Source of the DNA: Hippopus hippopus
Lineage: Eukaryota; Mollusca; Bivalvia; Cardiida; Cardiidae
Length of the DNA stretch: 64,000 nt
Direction of reading: 5' to 3'
NCBI GenBank assembly: GCA_946811185.2
Contig: OX328105.1
Location: 51,894,845-51,958,844, forward strand
The position numbers and the translations under genes are program-made. Of the stretch, positions 43,215 to 53,654 are shown piece after piece. The notes beneath the pieces were generated by a model that did no database searches, was not told the origin of the DNA, and worked only from the letters and a program-made list of their open reading frames with translations. Position 1 is the first letter of the stretch. Each line of letters starts with the position of its first letter.

Positions 43215-43691
43215 CCCTTTACCTCACAATTCAAAGATTTAACAAGTAAGATGTTTTTGAAAAAAACATCTTGGGAAAAGGTAAAATGCTGGTAGCCAGC
43301 ATTTTCTCTTTTTTTCCCATAATGTTTCATCTTTATCAAAGACAAACTGTATCATTCGAGCCACTTTTTGTTTGCCACCTGCAAATGTGCCATGCTCTGG
43401 GAAAAGGGGGCTTAATGCATTTGCGAAAAGTATCGACCCATGTCAGCCTGCGCAGGCTGACATGGGCCGAAACTTTTCGCTGTCTTTAAATTTTCTGCAT
43501 GTCAAAGGATCATTCTACCTCTTGATTCAGTCGGTTGTTTAAAAAAATGGATTTTATGGATCCACAATTATGTGATGACTTGCTTGGTATAATGTACCAC
43601 GGAGATGCATTAAGCCCCCTTTTGCCAGAGCATGGCTCAAATGTTTTCAATATGCACAAGTCTAAAATTTTGTTGTTTAGTTTAGGGTTAA
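43211..43691 (+). mobile_element. PAL-1 MITE hosting a PAL-3
   Basis: TTAACCCTTTACCTCACAAT start, centre GCTGGTAGCCAGC, TTAA 43688-43691. Interrupted by PAL-3 within the CTGCAAATG segment. It ends 82 bases before coding exon 2. Confidence 0.85.
43388..43637 (+). mobile_element. PAL-3 palindromic MITE with target duplication
   Basis: TGCCATGCTCTGG start and CCAGAGCATGGCT end. CAAATG is present on both sides (43382-43387, 43638-43643). Hairpin CATGTCAGCCTGCGCAGGC near 43440-43462. Confidence 0.85.
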
Positions 43692-43773
43692 GCAATAAAG
43701 AAGATATACCTTGAAGGAAATTGATGTTTAGTTAGGTGACAAGTACTGTACAACAAGAGATGTTTCATTACAG

Positions 43774-45042
43774 ATAATACTCCTGGAGATACACCCCAAT
43801 GGTTACGAGCAAGTGCTGACTATTTGGAACAACAGCATAAAGAGGCACAAGCCGCAGCAGCTGCTCAAGAACTGGGACAAGTTGACAAGGATACTACGTC
43901 ACCAGTCCAACCCCCTCAAGCGCTGTCGCCCCGCAGTCATGCTGCTGCAGCAGCCCTCAGATCTACACTTGTGCAGGGTGTTCCCTTAAGTGAGGCGATG
44001 ATCACACCAACTACTTCTATGGGCTCCTTGTACACAGCACCGACGGTGACAACCACCAGCACTACCGTCTCCCCATCAGTTTCGCCCGCAGCATATACAG
44101 GTGTTGCCCAGATACGTCCTCCCCCAGCTCCTGTAGAAACCTATCAAAAACAAACCATACCTATCTCATCTCCTGACATCTACATGAAATCGGCATCTAT
44201 GGCTTCACAGTTTCAAACTTACCACCCTGGGACCCAGAGGATTCCCCCAATCTCTCATTTGTCACCTAAACATATCAGACAGTCACATATGGAGCATAAT
44301 CTGTCCATGTCACTGCCAGTCTCCTTGGCCCCTGTGTCCCTTAACAAAGATATTTCTAAAGAATCTCTATCAACGGCCGAGGTAGAGTCTCAGATTGCGA
44401 TTCTTGAAAGTCAGATTGCTGCCGTGAATAGGTCCCTTAAACAAACAGCACAAGTGACAGGTGTTGAGCCATTGTTACAACCACCTGCTCCCACCACCAA
44501 ACCAGGGAGACGGAAAGCAGAGAGTTCGACAGAGGAGCACAGCTCTTATGGCCCACCACCCTACCCCAAGAAAACCAGACAACAGTCTCCTGTGAGTGCA
44601 AATCGCACAAGTGTAGAACCTACAACTCTACCACCGTTACATTCAAGCATGGACATGTTGGCAAGGATTCATCGACTAGACACCGACAGCATACCTGAAT
44701 CATTAAGATCACAAAATATTCAGTCAACTCTGGAAGCCTTCGAAGCTTTAAGGACTCAAACGTTTCCTCCTAATACGGAAGTGATGAGAACACAAGTGTC
44801 CAATGATGTTGAAGCCATTCAAAACACCGCACAGGATATGAGCATACATCATGCCATAACGGAAAGAGAACAGCTCGCAGCGTATTCTGCATCGGTTGAA
44901 CGAGAACAAGTTTACCCTGTTGCAGCAGCAGTTCCCACAACTTTAGTCAGAGAACAAACCTCCTATACACCATCCCCAACTGAACAAGATGCTGTAACAA
45001 ATGCATCCTATGGCACACAGGGATCATCAGTGCACGTGAAAG
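43774..45042 (+). CDS. SAMD3-like gene, coding exon 2
   Basis: 423 residues, phase 1 at both ends, acceptor TTTCATTACAG and donor AAAG|GTAAAT. It starts DNTPGDTPQWLRASADYLEQ, then turns into low-complexity sequence rich in Ala, Gln, Ser, Thr and Pro. A predicted short helix lies at STAEVESQIAILESQIAAVN, with a hydrophobic heptad, followed by a basic PGRRKAE and KKTR that could be a nuclear localisation signal. The remainder is probably disordered. Confidence 0.82.
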
Positions 45043-45055
45043 GTAAATAGTTTGT

Positions 45056-45110
45056 AAAAATGTGCAGTCTGATCTTTGATCTACACTGTCTGCCTTGCTG
45101 ACTACAGACG
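45056..45110. mobile_element. PAL-2 half core
   Basis: TGTGCAGTCTGATC, then GATCTACACTGTCTGCC. Only one arm is present. Confidence 0.6.
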
Positions 45111-45159
45111 AAAGCAACTTTGAAATTGCACTTAAGGTCTGCGACCCCTAACTCTCAAA

Positions 45160-45385
45160 TTAACACTTTACCACACAACCCCGACTTTTAACCACTCTGA
45201 AAAAGGAAGCTTTTGAAAACATTATGGAAACGAAGAAAATGCTGATAACCAGCATTTTCTCCTTTTCCCACATTGTTTTCTGTCCTACCAGAGAAATTCC
45301 AATGTTTGAGTCACAATTATTTTGACATTTGTAAATGCTTTCAATTTGGACAATCCAAAAATTTTGTTCTTTGGTAAAGAGTTAC
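45160..45385 (+). mobile_element. PAL-1 MITE
   Basis: TTAACACTTTACCACACAAC start; centre GCTGATAACCAGC; right end TTTGGTAAAGAGTTA. Confidence 0.83.
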
Positions 45386-45537
45386 AAGACCAAAGTTGCT
45401 GATAAAAGATGGAAGCTGCCGGGATTGGCGAAATAGCCTTTACAAAAACGTCGATGTTACTCGATATTTACAGATGAGTTAGGGATTGAAACTCTTCTTA
45501 ATATGGTTGTACTTCTAGGTTGAAAATGTCAGTTGGG

Positions 45538-45766
45538 TTAACCCTTTACCACACAATCCCGACTTATAATGACCTTGAAAAAGAAGCCTTTTGAAAACAC
45601 TGAGGGAAAAAGAGAAGATGCTGGTAACCAGCATTTTCCCCTTTTCCCATAATGTTTTCTACCCTTCCCAAAACAATCTTCAAAATTTGAGTCGCATTTA
45701 TTTTGTCGTCTGCAAACGCTTTCAATTTGTACTGGCCTTAAATTTTGTCATTTGGTAAAGAGTTAA
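45538..45766 (+). mobile_element. PAL-1 MITE, full length
   Basis: TTAACCCTTTACCACACAAT start and TTTGGTAAAGAGTTAA end; arms with four changes. Confidence 0.88.
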
Positions 45767-45791
45767 TTCATCGCTCCAAGGATTAAGATAA

Positions 45792-46020
45792 TTAACTCAT
45801 TACCAAACGACAATATTTTAGGCTTGTCCAAATTGAAAGCATTTGCAGACGACAAAATAAAAGTGACTGAAAATTTGAAATTTGTTTTGTGAAGGGTAGA
45901 AAACATTGTGGGAAAAGGAGAAAATGCTGGTTACCAGCATTTTCTCCTTTTCCCACAATGTTTTCTAAAGGCTTCTTTCTCAGGGTCATCAAAAGTAGGG
46001 ATTGTGTGGTGATGGGTTAA
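45792..46020 (-). mobile_element. PAL-1 MITE, full length, perfect arms
   Basis: TTAACTCATTACCAAACGAC start and GTGGTGATGGGTTAA end. Arms of 33 bases pair without mismatch around one T. Confidence 0.92.
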
Positions 46021-46132
46021 TATGGAAATGGTAACAATTATCAAATTTGACTACAAGTAGTCATTTTGTAAAGCTTCTTCATTCATTCAGAAATAAGGTG
46101 TTGAGTCATTGTTTTAAAAAATCTTTTAAAGT

Positions 46133-46387
46133 TTAACCCTTTATCACAAAGTCTTGTATTTTAGCTCTTTACCAAATGACAAAATTTATGACTGGTTTAA
46201 ATCAAAAGCATTTGCAGACAACAGATTAAATTTGGCTCAAATGATAGAATTTGTGTCTGAAAGAGGAGAAAACACTGGGTAAAGGAGAACATGCTAGTTA
46301 CTAGCATTTTCTCCTTTTCCCACAATGTTTTCAAAAGTTTTATTCTTCTGGATTGTTAAAACTTGGGATTGTGAGGTTTATGGTTAA
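46133..46387 (-). mobile_element. PAL-1 MITE with an extra left end
   Basis: A plus-type 26-base left end (TTAACCCTTTATCAC) precedes a minus-type copy; centre GCTAGTTACTAGC. Ends in TTAA 46384-46387. Confidence 0.78.
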
Positions 46388-46561
46388 GAAGACTTTTGAA
46401 AAACATTGGTAAAAATAGAAATGCTGGTTAGCAGTATTTTCTTCCTTTCACACAATCTTTTAGGCAGTTTATGGTCCTTTATTGGAGCCAGATCCAGTTT
46501 GTCATTGCTTATACTTTCAGTATTGGGGTAGTCTCAAAATTTGTCCTCCGCTAAAGATTAA
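46384..46561 (+). mobile_element. PAL-1 MITE, left end missing
   Basis: Shares TTAA 46384-46387 with the previous copy. Centre GCTGGTTAGCAG; TTAA 46558-46561. Confidence 0.7.
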
Positions 46562-46749
46562 TCGATTTTCATATGAACTGTGCTGCTAAGGCAACAGTTC
46601 CACAAGGTTATCAAAATAATCCTATCCTGAATGACAAGTTAAAGACACTTCCATATTCAAACTATATGCAGATGATCAATTCAGAATTGAGACGAATCTG
46701 CTGAATTTCTATTTTGGTGTAGAAAGTATGTTTTATTTTGCAGATTTTT

Positions 46750-46951
46750 TTAACCCTTGTGCTGCTAAGCGTGACTCGCTGATCTTTTGCAGACAGTGTA
46801 GATCAAGATCAGACTGCACAGAACATGCAGTCTGATCTTGGATCTACACTGTCTGACAAGGAGATATTTTTATCTAGAATATAACTTTGAAATAGCAACA
46901 CTTTGATTTTTACTATCTGCTTGCAAGTTTCATTCTTCTGATTCAGCAGGA
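46750..46951 (+). mobile_element. PAL-2 palindromic MITE, variant ii
   Basis: TTAACCCTTGTGCTGCTAAG start and CAGCAGGATAAGGGTTAA end. Core arms GATCAAGATCAGACTGCA and TGCAGTCTGATCTTGGATC. Confidence 0.85.
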
Positions 46952-47063
46952 TAAGGGTTAATGGGTTAAAAGTTCTTAATGGAAGTTTGTTCATAACTTA
47001 GTCAAATTTATCACATCTGCTTCACTGTTCTGTATTCCTTTTCCACATAAAGCGGAGTTGTAA

Positions 47064-47285
47064 CAACCCTTACCCTGCTAAATAACCAAAAATGAAAGTT
47101 TAGATTCGATAGTAAAAACCCAAATATTGTACATGTATATTAGCTGAAAGTTATGTTTTTGGAAATAATATCTCCTTATCGGACAGTGTAGATCCAAGAT
47201 CAGACTGCACATTCTGTGCAGTCTGATCTTGATCTACACTGTCCGCAAAAGGTCAGGGAGTCGCGCTTAGCTGCTTAAGGGTTAA
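47064..47285 (-). mobile_element. PAL-2 palindromic MITE, variant ii
   Basis: AACCCTTACCCTGCTAA start and TTAGCTGCTTAAGGGTTAA end. Core arms pair almost perfectly around CACATTCTGTG. Confidence 0.85.
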
Positions 47286-47473
47286 GGAAGATGGCTTTTG
47301 AAAACATTGTTGGAAAATAAGAAAATGTTGGTATCCAGCATCTTCTACTTTTCCCACAGTGTTTTCTACCCTTTAAAAATAAACCTCATGATCATTTGAG
47401 ATACACTGAATTTTATGTCTGGAAATGCTTACATGTTGGACAAGTCAATTTGTTTTGTCTGGTAAAGAGCTAT
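47282..47473 (+). mobile_element. PAL-1 MITE, left end missing
   Basis: Shares TTAA 47282-47285 with PAL-2 on its left. Centre GTTGGTATCCAGC; right end CTGGTAAAGAGCTA. Confidence 0.75.
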
Positions 47474-47536
47474 TCAAGCCGTTGCTCTCAGCAAAAATCT
47501 GCTTGGTTGATATACTTTGTGGGGAGATTGTGTATG

Positions 47537-47692
47537 TGAACCATGTTCAGTGAAAAAGGGGCTTAATGCATCTGCTAAAGGTATAGACTTTGGTCAGTTA
47601 TCGCAGTCTGCACAAGCTGACCTGAATCAATACTTTTTGCTTATTGTAAACTTTCTACATGTCCTAGGACCAGTCTACCTCAGATGCATTAA
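47537..47692 (+). mobile_element. PAL-3 MITE, right half missing
   Basis: GAACCATGTTCAGTGAAAAA start; TCAGTTATCGCAG and CAAGCTGACCTGA form the reduced hairpin. Confidence 0.65.
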
Positions 47693-48733
47693 CCCTTTAC
47701 CACATAATTCCGACTTCTAGCTTTTAAGGACCCTGGGAAAGAAGCCTTTTGAAAACATTGTGGGATAAGGAGAAAATGCTGATATCCAGCTTTTTTTATA
47801 ACACCCCCCCCCCCCCCCACCAAACCTAGTGGGAGGGAGGGGTATACTGGAGTCACCTTGTCCGTCCGTCCATGTGTCAGGAAAAGCTTGTCTGGGGCTT
47901 AACTTCCAAAGTAGAAAAGCTAGTGACTTCAAACTTCATATACAGATAGGTCACATTAAGGAGAAGTGCAGTGTACAAGAACCATAACTCTGTCTTCAGT
48001 ACATTCAGAGTTATTGCCCCTTGTAAATTTTTAACTTTGGATTTTTGTCTGGGGCATAACTTCGAAAGTATAGAAGCTAGTAACTTCAAACTTCACACAC
48101 AGATAGATCACAATAAGGAGAAGTGCAGTGTACAAGAACCATAACTCTAGTCCAACTATTTTTGGGGTTATTGCCCTTTGTAAATTTTAACTAAGGATTT
48201 TTATCTGGGGCATAACTTGCAAAGTATAAAAGCTAGTAGCTTCAAAGTTCATATACAATGAGATCACATTCAAGCAAAGTGCACTGTACAGGAATCATAA
48301 CTCTATTCTCAGTATTTTTAGATTTTTGCCTTTTGTAAATTTTGACTTCGGATTTTTGTCTGGGGCATAACTTCCAAAGTATAAAAGCCAGTGACTTCAA
48401 ACTTGATATACAGATAGACCACATTAAGGAGAAGTGCAGTGTACAAGAACCATAATTCTATTCCCACTATTTTTTTTTTTTTTTTTTTTTTTTTTTTCAA
48501 CTCTTACTTTTGTGCTAAACCATTCTGCATTCTGTGACAAAGAGCTGTTTTGTGACAAGGAGCTGGTGGGGGGTATGATCACGTTTAGTGATAGCTCTAG
48601 TTTTTTCCTTCTTCCACAATGTTTTCTACCCTATCAAGGAAAAATGTCACCATTTGAGCTACATTGAAATTGTCATCTGCAAATGCTTTTAATTTGGACA
48701 GGCTAAAACTTAGTCGTCTGGTATAGTGTTGAA
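47692..48733 (+). mobile_element. PAL-1 MITE split by a tandem-repeat element
   Basis: The left half is at 47692-47797 (TTAACCCTTTACCACATAAT, arm ending GCTGATATCCAGC). The right half resumes near 48601 (TTCCACAATGTTTTCTACCC) and ends CTGGTATAGTG. About 800 bp lie between. Confidence 0.72.
47803..48500 (-). repeat. Element of about 160-bp tandem units
   Basis: Poly(C) tract, then GGGAGGGAGGGGTATACTGG, then four units of about 160 bp. Each has 'GTCTGGGGC(A/T)TAACTT', 'AAAGTA(T)A(G/A)AAGC', 'AAGTGCA(G/C)TGTACA' and 'TTTTGTAAATTTT'-like stretches. A T-run of about 26 closes it (48472-48497). I associate this family with bivalve genomes. Confidence 0.75.
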
Positions 48734-48869
48734 CCCCTTTATTTTGTCAGAGTAAGGCTCAATTATACTCTTTGGAGGCATGAGACTGCTTCTTTCTATC
48801 AGCTATGGCAGCAAATTCTAAATATATTGACATGTATCATCAGTCATATATTTCATGTTTATTTCACAG
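48734..48869 (+). other. End of intron 2
   Basis: No repeat recognised; the polypyrimidine tract TTCATGTTTATTTCACAG leads into exon 3. Confidence 0.6.
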
Positions 48870-49049
48870 TGGAAGCGGGCCAGTCAGACGAAGACAGCGT
48901 TGGTGATACCAGCGTACAAAACCTCTCGGCTGATGAAGTGGCCCAGCAGCAAGCAGCCCTACAGAATGCACATGGTACCTCTGGTACAACAGAACAAACT
49001 TACCCTGTCTCCATGTATCCCACTACACCGAATGAATCGGCGGCTCCAG
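48870..49049 (+). CDS. SAMD3-like gene, coding exon 3
   Basis: 60 residues, phase 1 at both ends. VEAGQSDEDSVGDTSVQNLS, then ADEVAQQQAALQNAHG; acidic then Gln/Ala-rich and probably disordered. Donor CCAG|GTATCT. A phase 1-1 exon whose loss would keep the frame, so it could be alternatively spliced. Confidence 0.82.
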
Positions 49050-49076
49050 GTATCTCATATACAGTTGTTACTAAAT

Positions 49077-49339
49077 GAACCGTGCTTTCGGAAAAGAGGA
49101 TTCAATGGATCTGCAAAAAGTTCTGACCCAGGTTAGCCTGGGCAGTCAGTGTAATCTGACCTTGGTCGAAACTTTTGCTTTTGGCAAACCACCTATGTAC
49201 CCAAGGACTATTTCATCTCAAGATTTAGGGGGTTTTTTTTGGGGGGGGGGGGAATTTCCTGCATCCGTAATTATGTAGTGAATTGCTTGGTATAATGCAT
49301 CAAATACATTAAACCCCTTTTTCAAGAACATGGCTCAAA
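49077..49339 (+). mobile_element. PAL-3 MITE, diverged
   Basis: AACCGTGCTTTCGGAAAAGA start and TTCAAGAACATGGCTC end; a G-run has expanded near 49229-49250. It begins 28 bases after the exon 3 donor. Confidence 0.75.
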
Positions 49340-49439
49340 TATAGAAAGTCTCAAGTACAGTTATCTAATATATAGCCAATCTCAAATACAGGAAATCTTT
49401 CATAAGAAATAGTGGGTGGCTTTGGCATAAGAGACAGAG

Positions 49440-49690
49440 AAAATTTGAAATTAAGATTGAATTTTATCACATATCTTCCCTTGTTTTCAGTGTAATATAC
49501 CCATCACAAACTTTCTTATCTTATACATGTTTGATATCACAATTTTGTAATGTCATTTTTGATGTCATTTTGTACATATTTCAAAGAATTCCAAAAGGCT
49601 CGATTAATAACATTTTCCCTTGACTGGCTTAATAAAATTTTGTCTCAAATGCCAACTCATGTCAGATCTTACATATCTTACTTTTACCAC
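49440..49690 (+). repeat. Dispersed repeat R4, copy 4
   Basis: GTAATATACCCATCACAAAC, CAAAAGGCTCGATTAATAAC and AAATGCCAACTCATG match the earlier copies. Confidence 0.6.
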
Positions 49691-49869
49691 TGAAACTATC
49701 CAGCAGCTATGTCAAAATTTTGCTGAAAAAAGTGGTCCATAGTTCCATAGATCTTTCTTTTGTAAATCAGTAATGGTGAAGTCACCTTTTTCAAGTTAAC
49801 TTTTAACAGGGAATTTGATTTCGTGGTCAATCCATTACCATAAATATGATGGTTTTCATCCAGATACAG

Positions 49870-49960
49870 AACTCATAGAAAACATCCTTGGAAAAAGAAC
49901 ATTTGGCTGTAGCAAGAAAATGCTCCTTTTCCCAGGATATTTTCAGGAGCTGTCCTCTGC
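49870..49960 (-). mobile_element. PAL-1 MITE remnant
   Basis: GAAAACATCCTTGGAAAAAG and TGCTCCTTTTCCCAGGATAT recall the arms. Confidence 0.45.
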
Positions 49961-50022
49961 ACTGATTTAGAGTGTTGTATTTGTTAGAATTGTGTGTGAG
50001 AAAGGGAACTCAATTCTATTAT

Positions 50023-50268
50023 ATGAGCCATGCTCTGGCAAAAGGGGGATTATTGCATTTCAATGATTCATTATATTTGCAAGTATAGATCCATAAATCC
50101 ATTTCTTGTAACAAATAAATGAATCATGAGGTAGTATGGTCCCTAGACCTGCAGAAAATTCCCATATTGCAAAAGTTTTGGCCTAGATGAGCCTGCGCTG
50201 ACTACGCAGGCTGACCTGGGTTGATACTTTTGCAGACGCATTAAACCCCCTTTACAGAGAATGCTTCA
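50023..50268 (-). mobile_element. PAL-3 palindromic MITE
   Basis: GAGCCATGCTCTGGCAAAAG start; AGATGAGCCTGCG and CGCAGGCTGACCT hairpin; right end CAGAGAATGCTTCA diverged. Confidence 0.8.
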
Positions 50269-50383
50269 TCTATGTTTGATCCTCCATTATGTATCACCCT
50301 TATCCTAGCATCTATACTCCATCACCTGTATTTTATCATCTATAACCCATCATCTTATCACAATTTAATGTCCTCTTTTCCAG

Positions 50384-50636
50384 ATGACAAGCTGGCAGCA
50401 GAAATATCTACAAAGAAAATGAGAAGAAAATTTTTAGAATCCATGAAAAACAGTAACCCCAAGTACTACTCACATCAAATACAACAGATAATACCTTTTC
50501 CTGAGAAGTTTCCTGTTGCGAATCTTGATTACGGTCTCAAAGCTCTACAAATGATACAGACAGGGGAGATAACTAGGGCTGGGAAAATACAGCTGATTGA
50601 CACAATATTTCATGAGCTCATCAAATATACTGGATT
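50384..50636 (+). CDS. SAMD3-like gene, coding exon 4
   Basis: Acceptor TCCTCTTTTCCAG; enters in phase 1 and leaves in phase 2 at GGATT|GTGAGT. It begins DDKLAAEISTKKMRRKFLES, then FPEKFPVANLDYGLKALQMI, and ends HELIKYTG. Helical and well ordered compared with exons 2-3; this is the first part of the conserved C-terminal region. Confidence 0.85.
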
Positions 50637-50689
50637 GTGAGTAGATTTTGTTTGTTGGTATTGTGTTTTAGGCCTCTGTGAACATTATT

Positions 50690-50945
50690 TCATTTATATC
50701 GTGGCAGCTAGTGCACCTGTCCATGCTTTTTCTGTGCCAGTACTTTGCACAATATTCTTCAAAAACCACTAGCTACTTTCCGACTTAACCATCATTGTAA
50801 CAATGTTTACCTGTGATAGGAATGGATCATATCAAAGTGTCCGTCATCAGTCTACGGAAAGAAATTGGCTGAGCAGGGGATTGGAACCTGGGATCCCCTG
50901 TCTTTAAGCCTATTACATTGCTGACTCAGTAACCAAGTGCTCTCC
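50690..50945 (-). mobile_element. tRNA-derived SINE, reverse orientation
   Basis: The head lies at the right (50865-50945, minus strand), with box B GGTTCCAATCCCC and a TTACTGAGTCAGCAAT box A region. The tail has TCGTGGCAGCTAGTGCACC, as at 18345. Confidence 0.65.
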
Positions 50946-51346
50946 AGATTGTTAGAAGAACATTCCGTTGTATATGTGGATATATACGCATGTCGAAAAA
51001 TTTGCAAATTACTGATTACGGACATTTTGCGTATGGAAAGATTTGCAAATTCAAGAGACCTGTTATTTGTTGGTATACCTGTAGTAAAATACGTGAACAG
51101 AAAAGTTTCAAATTTTTCAAATTCGTAAAAACAGAAAAAATTCCAAGTCGCACAAATTTCCACTAATACGTTAATATTCATCTACTCTATATGTATTCAT
51201 CAATTTCTGTGGAGGTATCACTAGTTTAAAGCTGTCCAGCAGTTTGAAAAATTGTTTAAAAGTTCTTTGGCTTTTTGCAACTATTATGTACTGTCTTATA
51301 GATGTTAAAGCTCAATGCTTTTGGACCACATTTACAAGTAAAAAGC

Positions 51347-51480
51347 ATGCTCTGTTAAAAGGAGACTTAATGCATCTGAAAAGTTTTGACCCATGTCAGC
51401 CTCTGAAACCCATGAACATGTCAAAATGTTTTTTTATTTTTAAATTTTCTGCATATCTGAGGAGCATTCTACCTCAGGAA
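51347..51480 (+). mobile_element. PAL-3 MITE, partial
   Basis: AGCATGCTCTGTTAAAAGGA start and CATGTCAGCCTC; the hairpin's second half and right end are lost. Confidence 0.6.
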
Positions 51481-51486
51481 TATAGT

Positions 51487-51665
51487 TGACAATAAGGCTT
51501 GTCCAAATTGAAAGCATTTGCATACAACTAAATAAATGTTACGGTAAAGAAAATATTTGTCTTCAAAAGGGTTGACAACGTTGTGGGTAAAGGAGAAAAT
51601 GCTGTTTACCAGCATTTTCTCCTTTACCCATGATGTTTTCAGAAACCTTTGTATGGTAAAGGGTT
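51487..51665 (-). mobile_element. PAL-1 MITE, left end missing
   Basis: Arms meet at GCTGTTTACCAGC with ACCCA/TGGGT changes that still pair. Right end TATGGTAAAGGGTT, 26 bases before exon 5. Confidence 0.78.
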
Positions 51666-51691
51666 CCATTGAATTTCTCATTTAATTTCAG

Positions 51692-51791
51692 ATACCCAAC
51701 CCCGACTCAGAAAATGTCAGTAGCTAATGCAATTGTGGAAACATTTCCCACGCTTGCAGCAAAGATGAAGGCCAGTCATATATCACCAGCA
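51692..51791 (+). CDS. SAMD3-like gene, coding exon 5
   Basis: Completes a Leu codon, then YPTPTQKMSVANAIVETFPT and LAAKMKASHISPA, ending at CCAGCA|GTAAGT in phase 0. The spaced pattern Y-P-T, V-A, I-V, F-P-x-L is the signature of the SAMD3-type domain. Confidence 0.85.
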
Positions 51792-51887
51792 GTAAGTTTA
51801 TAACCTTTTCATTCTCAACCAATGCTTCTGAAGGCCTTTGATCTATTGCCATAACAGACAATTTTACAAGTAAACTTGTACTACGAC

Positions 51888-52952
51888 TAGGGATAGGTAT
51901 CGCCAAAAAAATCGTATCGCGATATATCGCGATATTTTATAAGCGTATCACGATACGTATCGTGATATTTTCGACTTTACGTGTTTGACTAGTCCCAAGT
52001 GTTCTCTAATTAAAAACTTAATACCGTCTCTTGATGCCTCCCTAAAGTGATAAACTGCAAATGTTATCAACCCAGTAGGATTTATTAGAAGTAAATGAAC
52101 ACAAAACTTAACACATAAAACAAGGTCCTAACTAAGGACCTGAAAAATTCAATAGAAAATCAAAGTAAATGTTGACAAGAACTGGTCTAAGTTATCTTTG
52201 TAACTTAGTCACTTGAATGTTTTTCTTGACTAGAACTAACTAAAATTTCTTCAGTACTGACTAGAAGTTCTCTGACTTTAAATTGATTAATTGACAAGAA
52301 GATAAAGAGATCCATGTTCTAATATTGGCACAACCCATTTAGGTATATGCTTTAACTGCTTTATAATAAACTCTTTACCAAATTATAAAAGAATTGCATT
52401 TAGGAGTACTTTCGGACAGTACTAATTTGTTCGGACAATGTTGTCGCAAATGAGTTGTGAGATTCGTGGTGCCTCCGCTACATTTGACAATCGTGCGGCA
52501 GATCTTACAGCCAGCAACATTTTCTTCAATTTTCCCGTTTCTCTTAACAAGCCAAAATGTTTCCATACAGGTACTTTTCTCTTCACATTGTCGACTACTG
52601 TAAAATCATCGGAAGCCACCATGTTGAATATAGTTATTACGTTACTATAGGGATCGCAGGAATTCTGGGAGCGGTCAATGAATTACTCATTTTGCGCGTC
52701 AAAGGCTGACTCTTTACTGTTAAATTATTAATTTGGATTACTGTTTTTGTGTTTCATTTACTGAAATTAAGAAAATCGAGTTTTATATATCGAAATTAGC
52801 AAGACATCAGCGGCCGAAAAAAAGTTTCAACGGGTTACGGAAACCCACGAAAGTTCCCGAGTAAACCGATACGGGCCAGCCGTACCAATATTCGTATCAT
52901 TTTCAAATCGTACTGCGATATACCTGAATACCGATAATACCGCGCACCCCTA
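51888..52952 (-). mobile_element. hAT-like element, deletion derivative
   Basis: Exactly flanked by ACTACGAC (51880-51887 and 52953-52960), an 8-bp target duplication as in hAT. Ends TAGGGATAGG and, on the other strand, TAGGGGTGCG. The left subterminal region has several TATCGCGATA-like palindromes. Inside is only a zinc-finger fragment of a transposase. Confidence 0.88.
52375..52622 (-). pseudogene. BED zinc-finger fragment of a hAT (ZBED-type) transposase
   Basis: Two minus-strand frames together give VPVWKHFGLL, then C-K-I-C, then GGTTNLTTHLRQHCP: the W, C-x2-C and H-x4-C pattern of BED fingers. A frameshift lies between the aromatic motif and the Cys pair. The catalytic domain is deleted. 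Confidence 0.75.
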
Positions 52953-53345
52953 ACTACGACACCGTGTAACCAGCAGTGGAATGTCTGTGTCAAAAACAAA
53001 AAAATCAATCTTTTTGGTTTTTTTTTTTTTTTTCAAGGCAAATAATGACTCGAAGGGTGAGATATTCTGCCAAGGGAGTAGATAAATGTTGAGAGCTAAA
53101 GGGTTAAATACAATTTGATACCCTCATTGTTTACCTTTGTTGCTATTAGGCATTTAAGATGAATTCTAGAGAAAAAAATCAGGGACTGAAAATATGCAAA
53201 AATGTAATTGTTCTATTTCTGTTCAATAATTCAACAAGATTTATTAATCAAAACCATGATTGTAGCATTACTTATTCCGAACTTGAACTTATTGAACTTG
53301 GAAAAGAGCTTAATTACCAGTAAAGCATATTGATTTAAATTTCAG

Positions 53346-53534
53346 GATTCCTGGTATGTAATATTGTGTGATAAGTTCCGGAATGAAAGACGAGGTTTGA
53401 GTGGATCACCGAGGGTCGGACGATCACCAAAGGTCCCGAAGCACGAACATGACTCGCAAACAGTTCCGACAGACCAGCCATCATCGATAGAGCCGACAGA
53501 AGAGGCGACTGTGGAGGTTAGAACTACTGAGGAG
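53346..53534 (+). CDS. SAMD3-like gene, coding exon 6
   Basis: 63 residues, phase 0 at both ends. DSWYVILCDKFRNERRGLSG completes the SAMD3-type domain (W, then L-x2-KF-x-N-x-RR). Then SPRVGRSPKVPKHEHDSQTV and a Glu/Thr-rich tail. Acceptor TTAAATTTCAG, donor GGAG|GTATGC. An alternative donor (GGAG|GTTAGA) lies 18 bases earlier. Confidence 0.84.
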
Positions 53535-53654
53535 GTATGCTGTACAGCGGGCAAATCACCTCATTTTTGATATATTGATGATCATTTCATTTACCCTGTA
53601 CCAAATAATTCTGTATTTTAACTCTAGAACAGTGAAATAAACCCTTTCAGTTTG

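Noticed and set aside
53519..53529. Alternative end of exon 6 at GGAG|GTTAGA
   Set aside because: It also keeps phase 0, but the GGAG|GTATGC donor 18 bases later is a better consensus. Kept only as a possible alternative site.
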